Below, one piece after another: positions 16,012 through 25,997 of a stretch of DNA of 64,000 nt; within the stretch, counting starts at the first letter, position 1, and each line of letters starts with the position of its first letter. The stretch is from Roseibium aggregatum. GTDB lineage: Bacteria > Pseudomonadota > Alphaproteobacteria > Rhizobiales > Stappiaceae. The stretch lies in the NCBI RefSeq assembly GCF_014692675.1, contig NZ_JABFCZ010000021.1:1-64000 (forward strand), in the 5' to 3' direction. The position numbers and the translations under genes are program-made. A model generated the notes under the pieces. The model was not told the DNA's origin. It made no database searches and saw only the letters and a program-made list of their open reading frames with translations.

Positions 16012-17220
16012 GTGATCAAGGCGCTTGGTGTTTTCCCGCTGATTTTCATTCTGGCCGGATTTGCCCTGCCGGCGCATTCGGGACCGTACGACAAGGAATT
16101 CAGGGCCTATCTCGACAACCAGGTGATCCCCGCCGCTGAGAAGGCCGGCGTCTCCTCCCAGACCCTTCAGCGGGAACTCAAGGGCCTGACCCCGGACACA
16201 TCGCTTCCCGGCCTCGTCGGCCCCGGCGGCAAGGGCGCACCGCCGAAGATCAATTTCCAGGCGGAATTCCGGGAACCGGCCAATTATTTCAGGGACAGCC
16301 AGTTCAATGCCCAGATCGGCCCCGGACGCCGGAAAATGCAGCAGCATGGGGCGGCCCTGGCGCAGATTGAAAAACGCTACGGTGTGCCGAAGCGGATCAT
16401 CCTGGCCATATGGGCCCGGGAATCGGGCTATGGCGGCGCAAAGATCCCCTATGACGCCATCCGGGTGCTGGCGACCCGGGCCTTCATGGGCCAGCGCCCG
16501 GACTTCTTCAAGGGTGAGCTGATCGCGGCACTGAAGATCCTGCAAAGCGGCGATGTCTCCAGGGCGGCAATGAAGAGCTCCTGGGGCGGGGCCATGGGCC
16601 AGCCGCAGTTCCTGCCATCGAGCTTCTTGAAATATGCCGTCGATTTCGACGGCGACGGCCACCACAACATCTGGAGTTCCGACGTCGACGTAATGGCCTC
16701 CATCGCCCATTACCTGCAGCAGCACGGCTGGGTAAGCGGACGGGACTGGGGCTATGAGGTCTACCTGCCCGATACGGTCTCCTGCACACGCGAGGGCCCG
16801 GACAACCGCCAGCCCATCCGCGACTTCGTCAGGGAAGGCGTCAAACGGGTCAGCGGCAAGCCGTTTCCCGACTACGAACTGGCGCGCCCGGGCAATATCC
16901 TGATGCCTGCCGGCCGATACGGCCCGGCGTTCATCGCCACGGAGAACTTCTACGTTCTGAAGGACTACAACGAGAGCGACACCTACGCGCTTTTCGTCGG
17001 CCATCTCGCGGACCGGTATACAAGCAACAAGAGCTTCGTCGGCGCCTGGAAACCGACCCGGAAAACCACCCGGGGAGCGGTGCGCACCCTGCAGCAGGTC
17101 TTGCAGAAGAAGGGCTACGACGTCGGCGGCGCGGACGGTCTCATCGGCTACAAGACCCGCAGGTCCATCGGCAAGGACCAGGAAGCGCAAGGGGCCTTTG
17201 CCACGTGCTGGGTGGGATGA
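16012..17220 (+). CDS. Lytic murein transglycosylase (MltB-like, SLT_2) with peptidoglycan-binding domain
   Basis: A 402-residue exported enzyme beginning with GTG. Residues 1-23 form a Sec signal peptide. The SLT_2 catalytic domain spans about 28-320, with the catalytic glutamate Glu137 in WARESGYGG and the GAMGQPQFLPSSF motif near 195. A C-terminal peptidoglycan-binding-1 domain (about 335-395) contains VRTLQQVLQKKGYDVGGADG. It cleaves glycan strands to 1,6-anhydromuropeptides in the periplasm. There is no lipobox, so this is a soluble form. The GAGCG upstream is a modest ribosome site. A second FkbM methyltransferase follows within 10 bases. Confidence 0.94.
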   Translation: MIKALGVFPLIFILAGFALPAHSGPYDKEFRAYLDNQVIPAAEKAGVSSQTLQRELKGLTPDTSLPGLVGPGGKGAPPKINFQAEFREPANYFRDSQFNAQIGPGRRKMQQHGAALAQIEKRYGVPKRIILAIWARESGYGGAKIPYDAIRVLATRAFMGQRPDFFKGELIAALKILQSGDVSRAAMKSSWGGAMGQPQFLPSSFLKYAVDFDGDGHHNIWSSDVDVMASIAHYLQQHGWVSGRDWGYEVYLPDTVSCTREGPDNRQPIRDFVREGVKRVSGKPFPDYELARPGNILMPAGRYGPAFIATENFYVLKDYNESDTYALFVGHLADRYTSNKSFVGAWKPTRKTTRGAVRTLQQVLQKKGYDVGGADGLIGYKTRRSIGKDQEAQGAFATCWVG

Positions 17221-17226
17221 GCGGAC

Positions 17227-18033
17227 TTGCGCAGGCCATTCCAGGCCTTAAAAGGGGAGCGACATGACGATCTGACAGAATGGATTTTTTTACCGGTGTC
17301 CCCCTCTTATCTTGCATTGCGCTGGATGCGCTTCCTTAGATCCGTTGCCAAACGCACCAGGACGACTTTTCTCTACAATCACAAGATCCACGGGCGATTG
17401 CTTCTGGACAGCAGCGAACCGATGTCGCTGGCGCTGTATAGCGGATACGAATACGAAACCGATGAATTCGCGCTGATCCAGACCCATCTCCAGACCCACC
17501 CAACCGATGTATTTCTCGATATCGGGGCAAACTGGGGCGGTTATTCCCTGCTGGCCGCACGATGCGGCGTGCCGCAGATCGAGGCATTTGAACCGAACCG
17601 CAAGGTTTTCGGACTGCTTGCCGCCAATATCACGCTCAACCGCTTTCACAACCAGATCCGGGCCTGGAACATTGCAGCCGGCGACACGGACTGCGAGACC
17701 GAACTTCACATCGATCCCCGGGCAACGGAAGTTTCGACGCTCTCGCCCGATGCCATGCCGAAACGGTGGCAGTTTAGTAGTATCCAGAGTTGTTTCGTCC
17801 GCCGCATCGGCGACTTCCTCCCGATCCGGGACAAGACCGTGTTCATCAAGGTCGATGTGGAAGGCTTCGAACAACAGGCGATTGCCGGTTTGAATTCCAT
17901 CTTGCGGAACAACAAGGTCCATATGATGGTCGAAGTCCTGAATGATCAACACACTTTCGAAGCTTTTGCGGATGCTCACGGGCTGAAGCTGAGGTCGCAA
18001 TTCGGAAGTAACTTCATCCTCGAGAGCGCTTAA
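17227..18033 (+). CDS. FkbM-family SAM-dependent methyltransferase (second copy)
   Basis: A protein of up to 268 residues with the FkbM domain. Motif I is LDIGANWGG at 97-105, the acidic ribose contact is Glu122 in FEPN, and KVDVEGFE is at 208-215. The substrate is unknown. The start is unclear. The frame opens at a TTG (17227) near the transglycosylase stop. A well-placed GGGGAG precedes an ATG at about 17264 that is in another frame and stops after three codons. The first in-frame ATG (17326) would leave 235 residues, still keeping the whole methyltransferase domain. A slipped or mutated start is possible. The gene is only modestly similar to the FkbM genes at 3842 and 60120. Confidence 0.85.
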   Translation: MRRPFQALKGERHDDLTEWIFLPVSPSYLALRWMRFLRSVAKRTRTTFLYNHKIHGRLLLDSSEPMSLALYSGYEYETDEFALIQTHLQTHPTDVFLDIGANWGGYSLLAARCGVPQIEAFEPNRKVFGLLAANITLNRFHNQIRAWNIAAGDTDCETELHIDPRATEVSTLSPDAMPKRWQFSSIQSCFVRRIGDFLPIRDKTVFIKVDVEGFEQQAIAGLNSILRNNKVHMMVEVLNDQHTFEAFADAHGLKLRSQFGSNFILESA

Positions 18034-18111
18034 ACCGCTCTGCTGCTCCAACCAAGCCGGTAAGAGAGCCGCAAAATTGTGGCCGCGGCGATTGACCCGG
18101 CCGGGTGAGGG

Positions 18112-19752
18112 TCACTCGCTCACCACGCCTTCCGGCGCGGTTTCCAGGCGGAACGCGGCGGCCATGAGCGCCTTGGTGTAGTCGGTCTTCGGATTGTCGA
18201 AGATCTCCTCGGCGCGGCCGGCCTCGACCACCTTGCCCTGGCGCATGACGATGACATCATTGGCAAGCGCGCGCACGACCTTGAGATCGTGGGAAATGAA
18301 CAGATAGGCCAGACCATGGGCCTTCTGCAGGTCGCGCAGCAGATCGACCACCTGGGCCTGAACGCTCATGTCCAGTGCCGAGGTCGGCTCATCCAGCATG
18401 ACGAATTTCGGTTCCAGCACCATGGCGCGGGCCACGGAAATGCGCTGGCGCTGACCGCCGGAAAACTCGTGCGGATAGCGCCAGCGCGTCGACGCATCGA
18501 GACCGACCTCCTCCAGCGCCCTGGCGACCTTGCGGTCGCGCTCTGCCGCCGACAGATCCGGAAAGTGCACCTTCAGGCCTTCACCGACGATGTCGGACAC
18601 CGACATGCGCGGCGACAACGCGCCGAAGGGGTCCTGGAAGACGATCTGCATGTCGCGGCGGAGCGGCCGCATTTCCTTCCACGAATTTTCCTGGATGTCC
18701 CGGCCGTTGAAGGTGATCTTTCCCGTTGAGGAAATCATCCTGAGAATGGCAAGGCCAAGCGTCGTCTTGCCGGATCCGCTTTCGCCGACGATCCCGAGCG
18801 TCTGGCCTTCGCGCACGGCGACATCGATGCCGTCGACGGCCTTCACGTACCCCACCGTCTTGCGCAGAAAACCGCGTTTGATCGGGAACCAGACCTTCAG
18901 GTCCTCGGCCTCGACCACGACCTGTTTCGTCGTGTCGGAGACCGGCGGCTTGCCCTTGGGTTCGGCAGCGAGCAGGTGTTTGGTGTAGGGATGCTGTGGA
19001 TTTTCGAAGATGTCCTTCACCGGCCCGTGCTCGACGATCTGGCCCTTGGTCATGACGCAGACCCGGTCGGCGAACTTGCGTACGATGCCCAGGTCATGGG
19101 TGATGAACAGCATGGCCATGTGGCGCTCGTGCTGCAGGTCCTTCAGGAGCTTCAGGATCTGCGCCTGCACGGTCACGTCAAGCGCGGTGGTCGGTTCGTC
19201 GGCAATCAGGAGGTCCGGTTCGTTGGCAAGGGTCATGGCGATCATGACACGCTGGCGCTGGCCGCCTGACAATTGGTGCGGATAGGAATTGAGCCGGCTC
19301 TCCGGATCGTGGATGCCGACCTGGTTCAGGAGTTCCAGGACCCGCTCACGCGCCTTCGAGTCGCTCATGCCCCGGTGGATCTTCAGGATCTCCGACACCT
19401 GCCGCTCGACCGTGTGCAGCGGATTGAGCGAGGTCATCGGCTCCTGGAAGATCATGGAAATCTCGTTGCCGCGCACCTTGCGCAGGGTCTTCTCGTCTGC
19501 CTTGAGCAGGTCCTCGCCGCGATAAAAGATTTCGCCCGTGGGGTGAGACGCTGCCGGATAGGGCAGAAGCTTCAGGATCGACAGGGCGGAAATGGATTTG
19601 CCCGATCCGCTTTCGCCGACCAGGGCGACCGTCTCGCCCTTCTTGATGTCGAAGGAAACGCGGTCCAGCGCCAGATTGGTCTTGCCGGCCTGGGTAAAGG
19701 CGACGGACAGATCCTTGACGGATACCAGGGTGTTAGAGGTCATATCGGTCAT
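18112..19752 (-). CDS. yejF: Peptide/microcin C type ABC importer, fused double ATPase
   Basis: A 546-residue protein with two complete ABC ATPase domains. The Walker A motifs are GESGSGKS (about 45-52) and GESGSGKT (about 325-332), each followed by a signature ([18 protein letters not shown]) and Walker B. Each half ends in an oligopeptide-transporter C-terminal segment. It energises the YejBE permease. The ATG at 19752 has GGAGGGG immediately upstream, overlapping the yejE end. It is the last gene of a yejA-A-B-E-F unit. Homologues import microcin C-like peptides and oligopeptides and can affect antimicrobial-peptide resistance. Confidence 0.95.
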   Translation of the reverse strand: MTDMTSNTLVSVKDLSVAFTQAGKTNLALDRVSFDIKKGETVALVGESGSGKSISALSILKLLPYPAASHPTGEIFYRGEDLLKADEKTLRKVRGNEISMIFQEPMTSLNPLHTVERQVSEILKIHRGMSDSKARERVLELLNQVGIHDPESRLNSYPHQLSGGQRQRVMIAMTLANEPDLLIADEPTTALDVTVQAQILKLLKDLQHERHMAMLFITHDLGIVRKFADRVCVMTKGQIVEHGPVKDIFENPQHPYTKHLLAAEPKGKPPVSDTTKQVVVEAEDLKVWFPIKRGFLRKTVGYVKAVDGIDVAVREGQTLGIVGESGSGKTTLGLAILRMISSTGKITFNGRDIQENSWKEMRPLRRDMQIVFQDPFGALSPRMSVSDIVGEGLKVHFPDLSAAERDRKVARALEEVGLDASTRWRYPHEFSGGQRQRISVARAMVLEPKFVMLDEPTSALDMSVQAQVVDLLRDLQKAHGLAYLFISHDLKVVRALANDVIVMRQGKVVEAGRAEEIFDNPKTDYTKALMAAAFRLETAPEGVVSE

Positions 19753-19759
19753 CCCCTCC

Positions 19760-20944
19760 TCACCCGAGGCTCTTGCGCGGATCGAAGGCGTCGCGCACCG
19801 CTTCGCCGATGAAGATCAGAAGGCTCAGCATGAGCGAGATCACGATGAAGCCGGTGATCCCGAGCCAGGGCGCCTGAAGGTTGTTCTTGCCCTGGGCCAG
19901 GAGTTCGCCCAGCGAGGCGGATCCGGGCGGCAGGCCGAAGCCGAGGAAGTCGAGGGCCGTCAGGGTCGAGATCGATCCGTTCAGGATGAAGGGCATGAAG
20001 GTCAGGGTCGCCACCATCGCGTTGGGAAGCAGATGGCGCCACATGATGACCGGGTTGGAAACGCCCAGAGCACGCGCCGCCGCAATATATTCGAAGTTCC
20101 GGCCGCGGAGGAATTCCGCGCGCACCACCCCCACCAGCGACACCCAGGAAAAGGCCAGCAGGATGGCGAACAGGATCCAGAAACTCGGTGTGAAAACGGA
20201 TGAGATGATCAGGATCAGGTAAAGGGTCGGCATTGCCGTCCAGATCTCGATGAAGCGCTGAAAGAGCAGATCGAGCCAGCCGCCATAGTAACCCTGGACG
20301 GCGCCGGCGGCGACACCGATCACCGAAGATGCCAGGGTCAGGACAAGGCCGAAGAGAACGGAGATCCGGAAGCCGTAGACAAGCCGGGCGAGCACATCGC
20401 GGCCCTGGTCGTCGGTCCCGAGCCAGTTCCAGTTGCCGATGTTGCAGTTGGGATCGTTCACGCCTTCGGGATAGCGCTGGCAGCGTTCCTTCTTGTCCAT
20501 CATCCACGACGGCGGCGCAGGCGCGGGCACCGGAATCGCGTTGTTCACGGTCCGATAGGAGTAACGGACCGGCGGCCACAGCATCCAGCCGTTTGAATTG
20601 ATTTCGTTTTGAACGAACGGGTCGCGGTAGTCGGTGATCGCCAGGAAACCGCCGAATTTTTCCTCCGGGTAATTCACAAAGACCGGCGCCAGGATCTCGC
20701 CCTTGTAGGAGACGATGATCGGCCGGTCGTTGACCAGGAATTCGGCCAAGAGAGACAGGATGAACAGCACCAGAAAGATCCAGAGGGACCAGAAGCCGCG
20801 ACGGTTCGCCTTGAAACTAGCAAGCCGGCGCCGGTTGATCGGCGACAGGGAAAAACGCGCCGGCGGCGGCGCCGTTTCCCCCGGCAGCGGATTCATGACA
20901 TCGAGGCCGGTTTCTTCCAGGTCTTTATTCAGGCGACTATCCAC
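19760..20944 (-). CDS. yejE: Peptide/microcin C type ABC importer permease YejE
   Basis: A 394-residue inner-membrane permease of the DppC/OppC class. There is a first transmembrane helix near 48-68, a long periplasmic loop (about 75-185) of the YejE type, then five helices and the EAA-loop segment ARALGVSNPVIMWRHLLPN that contacts the ATPase. It starts with GTG at 20944, three bases after the yejB stop, with GGAGG about nine bases upstream, so translation is coupled. It pairs with YejB to form the channel. Confidence 0.95.
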   Translation of the reverse strand: MDSRLNKDLEETGLDVMNPLPGETAPPPARFSLSPINRRRLASFKANRRGFWSLWIFLVLFILSLLAEFLVNDRPIIVSYKGEILAPVFVNYPEEKFGGFLAITDYRDPFVQNEINSNGWMLWPPVRYSYRTVNNAIPVPAPAPPSWMMDKKERCQRYPEGVNDPNCNIGNWNWLGTDDQGRDVLARLVYGFRISVLFGLVLTLASSVIGVAAGAVQGYYGGWLDLLFQRFIEIWTAMPTLYLILIISSVFTPSFWILFAILLAFSWVSLVGVVRAEFLRGRNFEYIAAARALGVSNPVIMWRHLLPNAMVATLTFMPFILNGSISTLTALDFLGFGLPPGSASLGELLAQGKNNLQAPWLGITGFIVISLMLSLLIFIGEAVRDAFDPRKSLG

Positions 20945-20947
20945 TTG

Positions 20948-22063
20948 TCAGACCTCCCGGCTTTCGAAGTCGATCCGGGGATCGATCCAGGTGTAGGTGA
21001 GGTCCGAGATGAGGTTCACCAGCAGCCCCATCAGCGAGAAGATGTAAAGCGTGGCGAAGACCACCGCGTAGTCGCGGTTGATCACCGATTCGAAGCCCAG
21101 CAGCCCGATCCCGTCGAGCGAGAAGATCGTCTCGATCAGCAGAGACCCCGTGAAGAACGCCGAGATGAAAGCTCCCGGGAAGCCCGCGACCACGATCAGC
21201 ATGGCATTTCGGAAAACGTGTCCGTAGAGCACCTGGCGTTCGGTCAGCCCCTTGGAGCGGGCCGTTACCACGTATTGCTTGCGGATCTCGTCCAGGAACG
21301 AGTTTTTGGTCAAAAGCGTCGTTGTCGCGAAGGCCGACAGGGACAAGGCGGTCAGCGGCAGGACCAGATGCCAGAAATAATCGGCAATCCGAGCCGGCCA
21401 GGACAGGGTCTCCCAGTTCTCTGATGTCAGGCCGCGCAAGGGAAAGAGATCAAGGAACGACCCGCCAGCGAAAAGCACGATCAGGAGCACGGCGAACAGG
21501 AAGCCCGGTATGGCATAGGCGACGATAATGACGCCGGAGGTCCACACGTCAAATGTGGAGCCGTCCTTGACGGCTTTCCTGATCCCGAGCGGAATGGAAA
21601 TCGAATAGGAAATCAGTGTCATCCACAGGCCGAGCGATATCGAAACCGGCATTTTTTCCAAGATCAGGTCCGTGATCCGGATGTCCCGGAAATAGCTGTC
21701 GCCGAAGTCGAACCGGGCGTAGTTCCAGAGCATATCCACGAAGCGCTCCAGCGGCGGCTTGTCGAACCCGAACTGGGCCTCGAGCTGCTTGATGAATTCC
21801 GGATCGAGCCCCTGGGCGCCCCGGTATTTGGAGGTCACGCTGTCGCCGGCACCGGCACCGGACGCCTCGTTCATGGTGCCGCCCATATCGCCGCCGCCGC
21901 CGGAAATGCGTGCGGTCGCGGAGACGTCCGTTCCCGAAAGCTGGGCGATCACGCGTTCCACCGGTCCGCCGGGTGCGAACTGGATGATGACGAAGTTGAT
22001 CGCCATGATGCCGATCAGCGTCGGGATCATCAGGAGAAGGCGTCGGAGAATATAGGCGCCCAT
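20948..22063 (-). CDS. yejB: Peptide/microcin C type ABC importer permease YejB
   Basis: A 371-residue permease of the DppB/OppB class. It has an N-terminal helix ([20 protein letters not shown]), a periplasmic insert with a Gly/Ala-rich segment (about 50-75), five further helices, and the EAA loop [21 protein letters not shown] near 265. The start at ATG 22063 has only a weak purine stretch upstream. It lies 47 bases after the first substrate-binding-protein gene and 3 bases before yejE. Confidence 0.95.
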   Translation of the reverse strand: MGAYILRRLLLMIPTLIGIMAINFVIIQFAPGGPVERVIAQLSGTDVSATARISGGGGDMGGTMNEASGAGAGDSVTSKYRGAQGLDPEFIKQLEAQFGFDKPPLERFVDMLWNYARFDFGDSYFRDIRITDLILEKMPVSISLGLWMTLISYSISIPLGIRKAVKDGSTFDVWTSGVIIVAYAIPGFLFAVLLIVLFAGGSFLDLFPLRGLTSENWETLSWPARIADYFWHLVLPLTALSLSAFATTTLLTKNSFLDEIRKQYVVTARSKGLTERQVLYGHVFRNAMLIVVAGFPGAFISAFFTGSLLIETIFSLDGIGLLGFESVINRDYAVVFATLYIFSLMGLLVNLISDLTYTWIDPRIDFESREV

Positions 22064-22110
22064 ATCGGTCTTTCACTGCCTCTTTTGCTGCGGCTTTTCA
22101 GGTCGCTACT

Positions 22111-23970
22111 CTAACTTTCCTTGCCGATTTTTTTCGCCTTTTCTGTGTCGACCCACCACGTGGTTTCAACAGGCAAATCATAAAACGGCGGCTTTTCCGG
22201 GTGACCGAACATATCCCAATAGGCCAGCAGGTGGTTCGGATTGTACCAGTGCGGAACCGCGTAATAGCCCGCGCGCAGAACGCGATCGAGCGCCCGGGCG
22301 GCAATCGTCATCTGTTCGCGGGTTTCGGCGCCAATCGCCTTTTCGATCAGGGCATCGACCGCCGGATCGGCGATGCCCGCGAGATTTCGGCTGCCGGGCA
22401 CAGACGCCGCCTTGGACCCCCACAATTGCCGGATCGCGTCGCTCAGGGTGGCGCCCGTCGGAACCCTCTGGGTCGTGACATCGAAATCGAAGGTGTTCAA
22501 ACGCGACTGGTACTGGGCCGGATCGACGAGCCGGAAGGTTGCCTCGATTCCCAGACGTTCCAGGTTCTTGGTGAACGGCAGAACAATCCGCTTGAAGCTG
22601 GGCGTATTGTTAAGAAATTCGATCGTGAACGGCTTGCCGTCCGGGCCGTTGAGGACGGACCCGTCCCGCTTGAACCCCGCCTCGCTCAGCAATCGCGCAG
22701 CCTCTCGCAGCAGCTTGCGGTCAAAGCCCGAGCCGTCGGAGACCGGAGGCGCTGGCGCCTCTTCAAAGACGTCCGCCGGCACCTGGCCGCGGAAGGGCTC
22801 CAGCAGGGCAAGTTCCCCCGCCGACGGCCTGCCTTCCGCCTTCATTTCCGAATTTTCGAAATAGGACGCCGAGCGCGTATAGAGCCCGTAAAACAGCACC
22901 TGGTTGGTCCATTCGAAGTCGAAGGCATAGCCGATGGCCTTGCGGACCCGCGGATCCTTGAACTTGTCGCGGCGCGTGTTGAAATACCAGCCCTGGGCCC
23001 CGGCGGGACGGTTGTCGCGGATCTCTTCGCGGACCACCTTGCCTTCCTCGACGGCGGGAAAATCGTAACTCGTCGCCCAGATCTTGGAGGTGAATTCCTC
23101 CTGGAACGTAACCGTGCCTTTCTTGAACGCTTCGAAGGCGGCCTGACGTTCGCGAAAGAAGTCGATGCGAACGACATCGAAATTGTAGCGCCCGACGACA
23201 ACCGGCAGGTTTGTGGCCCAGTAATCCTTCACCTTTTCGTATTCGACATAACGTCCGACCGCGTGGTCTCCGACCTTGTAGGGGCCGGAAGACAGCGGCG
23301 GGGTCAGGGTCGACTGCTTGAAGTCGTAGTCCGTGTAGTAGCGTTTGGAGAAAATCGGCAGTTCGGCCACGAACAGCGGCAGTTGCCGGGTCTGTTTTCC
23401 CGAAAACTGCACCGCGACACGCGTGTCGTCCCGCGCCTCGGTATCGACCATTTCCTGGAGGGTCTGGCTGATCTGCGGGTGGCCGTCCGCCTTCAGCAGC
23501 ATGAGCGAAAACGCCACATCCTCGGCCGTCAGCTTCGAATCGTCGTGAAACTTCGCTTCCGGACGCAGGTTGAAGACGTAGGTATTGCCGTCCTCAGAGA
23601 TCTCGACGCTTTCCGCCAGGAGCCCGTACATGGCGTCCGGCTCGTCGAGAGCCCGCACCATCAGCGTATCGAAGCACAAACCCATGCGCGGCGGCGCATC
23701 GCCCTTCAGGATATAGGAATTGAAGGTATTGTAGGTCAGCACATTCTGGTTATAGGCCCAGCTCGGCGGCCGGAAATTGATCCTGCCGCCCTTGGGCGCG
23801 TCGGGATTGACGTAGGCGAAATGAGAAAACCCGGGCGGATATTTCAGGTCCCCGAAAACCGACAGCCCGTGCCTCCTGTCCGCGGCAAACGCCGGCAGCA
23901 TTAACCCCGGAACGCCGTAGAGCGCGGCGGCGGCGCCCGCGCCTTTCAGGACCGTACGTCTGGAAACCAT
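22111..23970 (-). CDS. yejA: ABC importer periplasmic binding protein (YejA-like, Tat-type signal)
   Basis: A 619-residue SBP_bac_5 family extracytoplasmic binding protein. It opens with a twin-arginine signal (SRRTVLKGAG then a hydrophobic stretch, cleavage near AFA-A at about 29), so it is probably exported folded. The family core includes FSHFAYVNPDAPKGG near 47 and the conserved YNTFNSYILKG segment. It delivers peptides to YejBEF. The second binding protein lies 26 bases upstream and is related but clearly diverged, with a Sec-type signal. I assigned yejA to this copy by proximity to yejB. Confidence 0.93.
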   Translation of the reverse strand: MVSRRTVLKGAGAAAALYGVPGLMLPAFAADRRHGLSVFGDLKYPPGFSHFAYVNPDAPKGGRINFRPPSWAYNQNVLTYNTFNSYILKGDAPPRMGLCFDTLMVRALDEPDAMYGLLAESVEISEDGNTYVFNLRPEAKFHDDSKLTAEDVAFSLMLLKADGHPQISQTLQEMVDTEARDDTRVAVQFSGKQTRQLPLFVAELPIFSKRYYTDYDFKQSTLTPPLSSGPYKVGDHAVGRYVEYEKVKDYWATNLPVVVGRYNFDVVRIDFFRERQAAFEAFKKGTVTFQEEFTSKIWATSYDFPAVEEGKVVREEIRDNRPAGAQGWYFNTRRDKFKDPRVRKAIGYAFDFEWTNQVLFYGLYTRSASYFENSEMKAEGRPSAGELALLEPFRGQVPADVFEEAPAPPVSDGSGFDRKLLREAARLLSEAGFKRDGSVLNGPDGKPFTIEFLNNTPSFKRIVLPFTKNLERLGIEATFRLVDPAQYQSRLNTFDFDVTTQRVPTGATLSDAIRQLWGSKAASVPGSRNLAGIADPAVDALIEKAIGAETREQMTIAARALDRVLRAGYYAVPHWYNPNHLLAYWDMFGHPEKPPFYDLPVETTWWVDTEKAKKIGKES

Positions 23971-23996
23971 CTAAATTCCGTCCCCCTTGAGATCCG

Positions 23997-25877
23997 TCAC
24001 TTCGGCGCCCCTGTCTTGGCAGCTTTCGCCTCGTCGTACCACCAGATGGTCGGAAAGCCGTTCGAATATTCGGGAATATTGTCCGGATGGCCGAAGCGAT
24101 CCCAACGAGCCGTCCGGTCGAAATCCAGGTACCATTGCGGGATCACGAAATTGTGGAACATCAGGACCCGGTCGAGTGCATGAGTGGCGGCAACCAGTTC
24201 ATCCCGGTCCTTGGCGAAAATCACCTTGTCGATCAGGGCGTCGACGCCGGGATCCTTGATGCCGGCGTAATTCTGCGAACTCGGCTTATCCGCCGATTCA
24301 GACCCCCAGTAGTCCCGCTGTTCGTTGCCGGGCGACAGGCTTTCTCCCCAGCCCAGCGTTGTCATGTCGAAGTCCCGACTGCGCACCCGGTTGATGTACT
24401 GAGGTGTATCCAGAACCCGCATGGTCATCTGGATGCCGATGAGCTTGAGGTTTTTCGCATAAGGCAAAACGTATTTTTCAGCGCTCGGATCCTGGGCGAT
24501 GAACTCGATTGTGAAAGGCTCTCCGGTCTTTGCATTGACGAGCTTGCGTCCGTCCAGCTTGTAACCGGCCTCGGACAGCAGCTTGAGCGCCTCGCGCAGG
24601 TTGGCCCGGAGTTTTTGCGGGTCGCCGTTGACCGGGTTCTCGTAAGGCTTGGTGAAGACCTCCGGCGGAACCAGGTCGCGGACGCTTTCCAGGATTTCAA
24701 GCTCCTTGCCCTGCGGGAGACCGGACTGGGCCAGTTCCGTTCCGGCAAAGAAGGACGATATCCGCTTGTACTGACCGTAGAAGGCCGTCCGATTGGTGGA
24801 TTCGAAATCGAACGCCAGATTGAGCGCCCTTCGCACACGCTCGTCTTTGAATTTTTCCCGGCGCAGGTTGGGCACGAAGGCCTGCATTCTTCCCGACGCC
24901 TTGGCCGGAAACTCTTCCAGGATCACTTTTCCTTCCTTCTCCGCCGGAAAATCATAGGCGGTCGCCCAGAACTTCGCGACGTTTTCAACGCGCCAGTCGT
25001 ATTGGTCAGCCTTGAAGGCTTCCAGAGCCACGACGCTGTCCCGGTAGGAATCATAGCGGATTTCGTCGAAATTGTTGGTGCCGACCCGAATGGGCAGATC
25101 CTTTCCCCAATAGTCGTCCACCCGTTCGTAGGTAACCTGGCGGTTGGGTTCGAAATCCTTGATCTTGTAGGGGCCGGACCCGAGAGGCGCTTCCAGCAGG
25201 CCGCTTCCTATATCACGTTTTTCGCCCTTGGCATTTGTGCCTTCCCACCAGTGCTTCGGCAACACGGTCAGCTGGCCGACGATATGCGGCAGCTCGCGAT
25301 TGTTCGCGCTGTCGAATTCGAACCGGACGATGTTGCCGGGCAACGCCTTCACGCTGACGACATTGTGGTAATAGAATCTCCGCCGAGGATCGAGTTCGAC
25401 CGCTTTTTCAAACGACCAGACGACATCTTCCGCCGTGACGGGAACCCCGTCGTGCCAGCGCGCCTTCGGATTGATCCGGTATTCGACCCAGGAGAAATCA
25501 TCCGGATAGCGGAGTGCTTCGGCAATTACGCCGTATTCGGCGCTGATGTTCAGCTCATCCAGCGACGACTCCATCAGGCTGTCATAGATCAGGCCGAGAC
25601 CGGGGGCGGCACTTCCCTTCGGCAGAATGGGGTTGAAGGTATCGAAGCCGCCCATGTCCCACATCCGCAGCAACCCGCCCTTGGGCGCATCCGGATTGAC
25701 ATAGTCGAAGTGCTTCACGTCGGGGCCGTATTTGGGCGTACCTGTCAAGGCCGTCGAATAGTGCCACTCCGGCTCCGCCGCCTGTGCCAGGCCCGCGGCA
25801 AGGACAGTGCAACAGGCGAAGGCCGCCGCCCGCATCGTCCAGAGCCACTGTTGCCGCTTCGGTTGTCTACCCGGCAT
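23997..25877 (-). CDS. ABC importer periplasmic binding protein (second YejA-like copy, Sec signal)
   Basis: A 626-residue SBP_bac_5 protein, first gene of the yej unit. The N-terminus has a basic segment and a Sec signal peptide ending in AQAA (about residue 34). The mature part contains HFDYVNPDAPKGG and the FDTFNPILPKG segment typical of YejA. I chose the ATG at 25877 because GGAGG lies six bases upstream; the ATG at 25901 is weaker. The tandem arrangement suggests two peptide specificities served by one permease, as in other Rhizobiales. No promoter was convincingly identified in the 120 bases upstream. Confidence 0.92.
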   Translation of the reverse strand: MPGRQPKRQQWLWTMRAAAFACCTVLAAGLAQAAEPEWHYSTALTGTPKYGPDVKHFDYVNPDAPKGGLLRMWDMGGFDTFNPILPKGSAAPGLGLIYDSLMESSLDELNISAEYGVIAEALRYPDDFSWVEYRINPKARWHDGVPVTAEDVVWSFEKAVELDPRRRFYYHNVVSVKALPGNIVRFEFDSANNRELPHIVGQLTVLPKHWWEGTNAKGEKRDIGSGLLEAPLGSGPYKIKDFEPNRQVTYERVDDYWGKDLPIRVGTNNFDEIRYDSYRDSVVALEAFKADQYDWRVENVAKFWATAYDFPAEKEGKVILEEFPAKASGRMQAFVPNLRREKFKDERVRRALNLAFDFESTNRTAFYGQYKRISSFFAGTELAQSGLPQGKELEILESVRDLVPPEVFTKPYENPVNGDPQKLRANLREALKLLSEAGYKLDGRKLVNAKTGEPFTIEFIAQDPSAEKYVLPYAKNLKLIGIQMTMRVLDTPQYINRVRSRDFDMTTLGWGESLSPGNEQRDYWGSESADKPSSQNYAGIKDPGVDALIDKVIFAKDRDELVAATHALDRVLMFHNFVIPQWYLDFDRTARWDRFGHPDNIPEYSNGFPTIWWYDEAKAAKTGAPK

Positions 25878-25997
25878 GCCTTCCTCCGCAAGACTGGTCA
25901 TTTCCCGAAACGCGCAACATGCGGTATCGGGTGCTCAACCGGATACTAGGGAGCATCACGGGCGCCGTCACCCGTTCTTGATCAACATGACAGAAAT

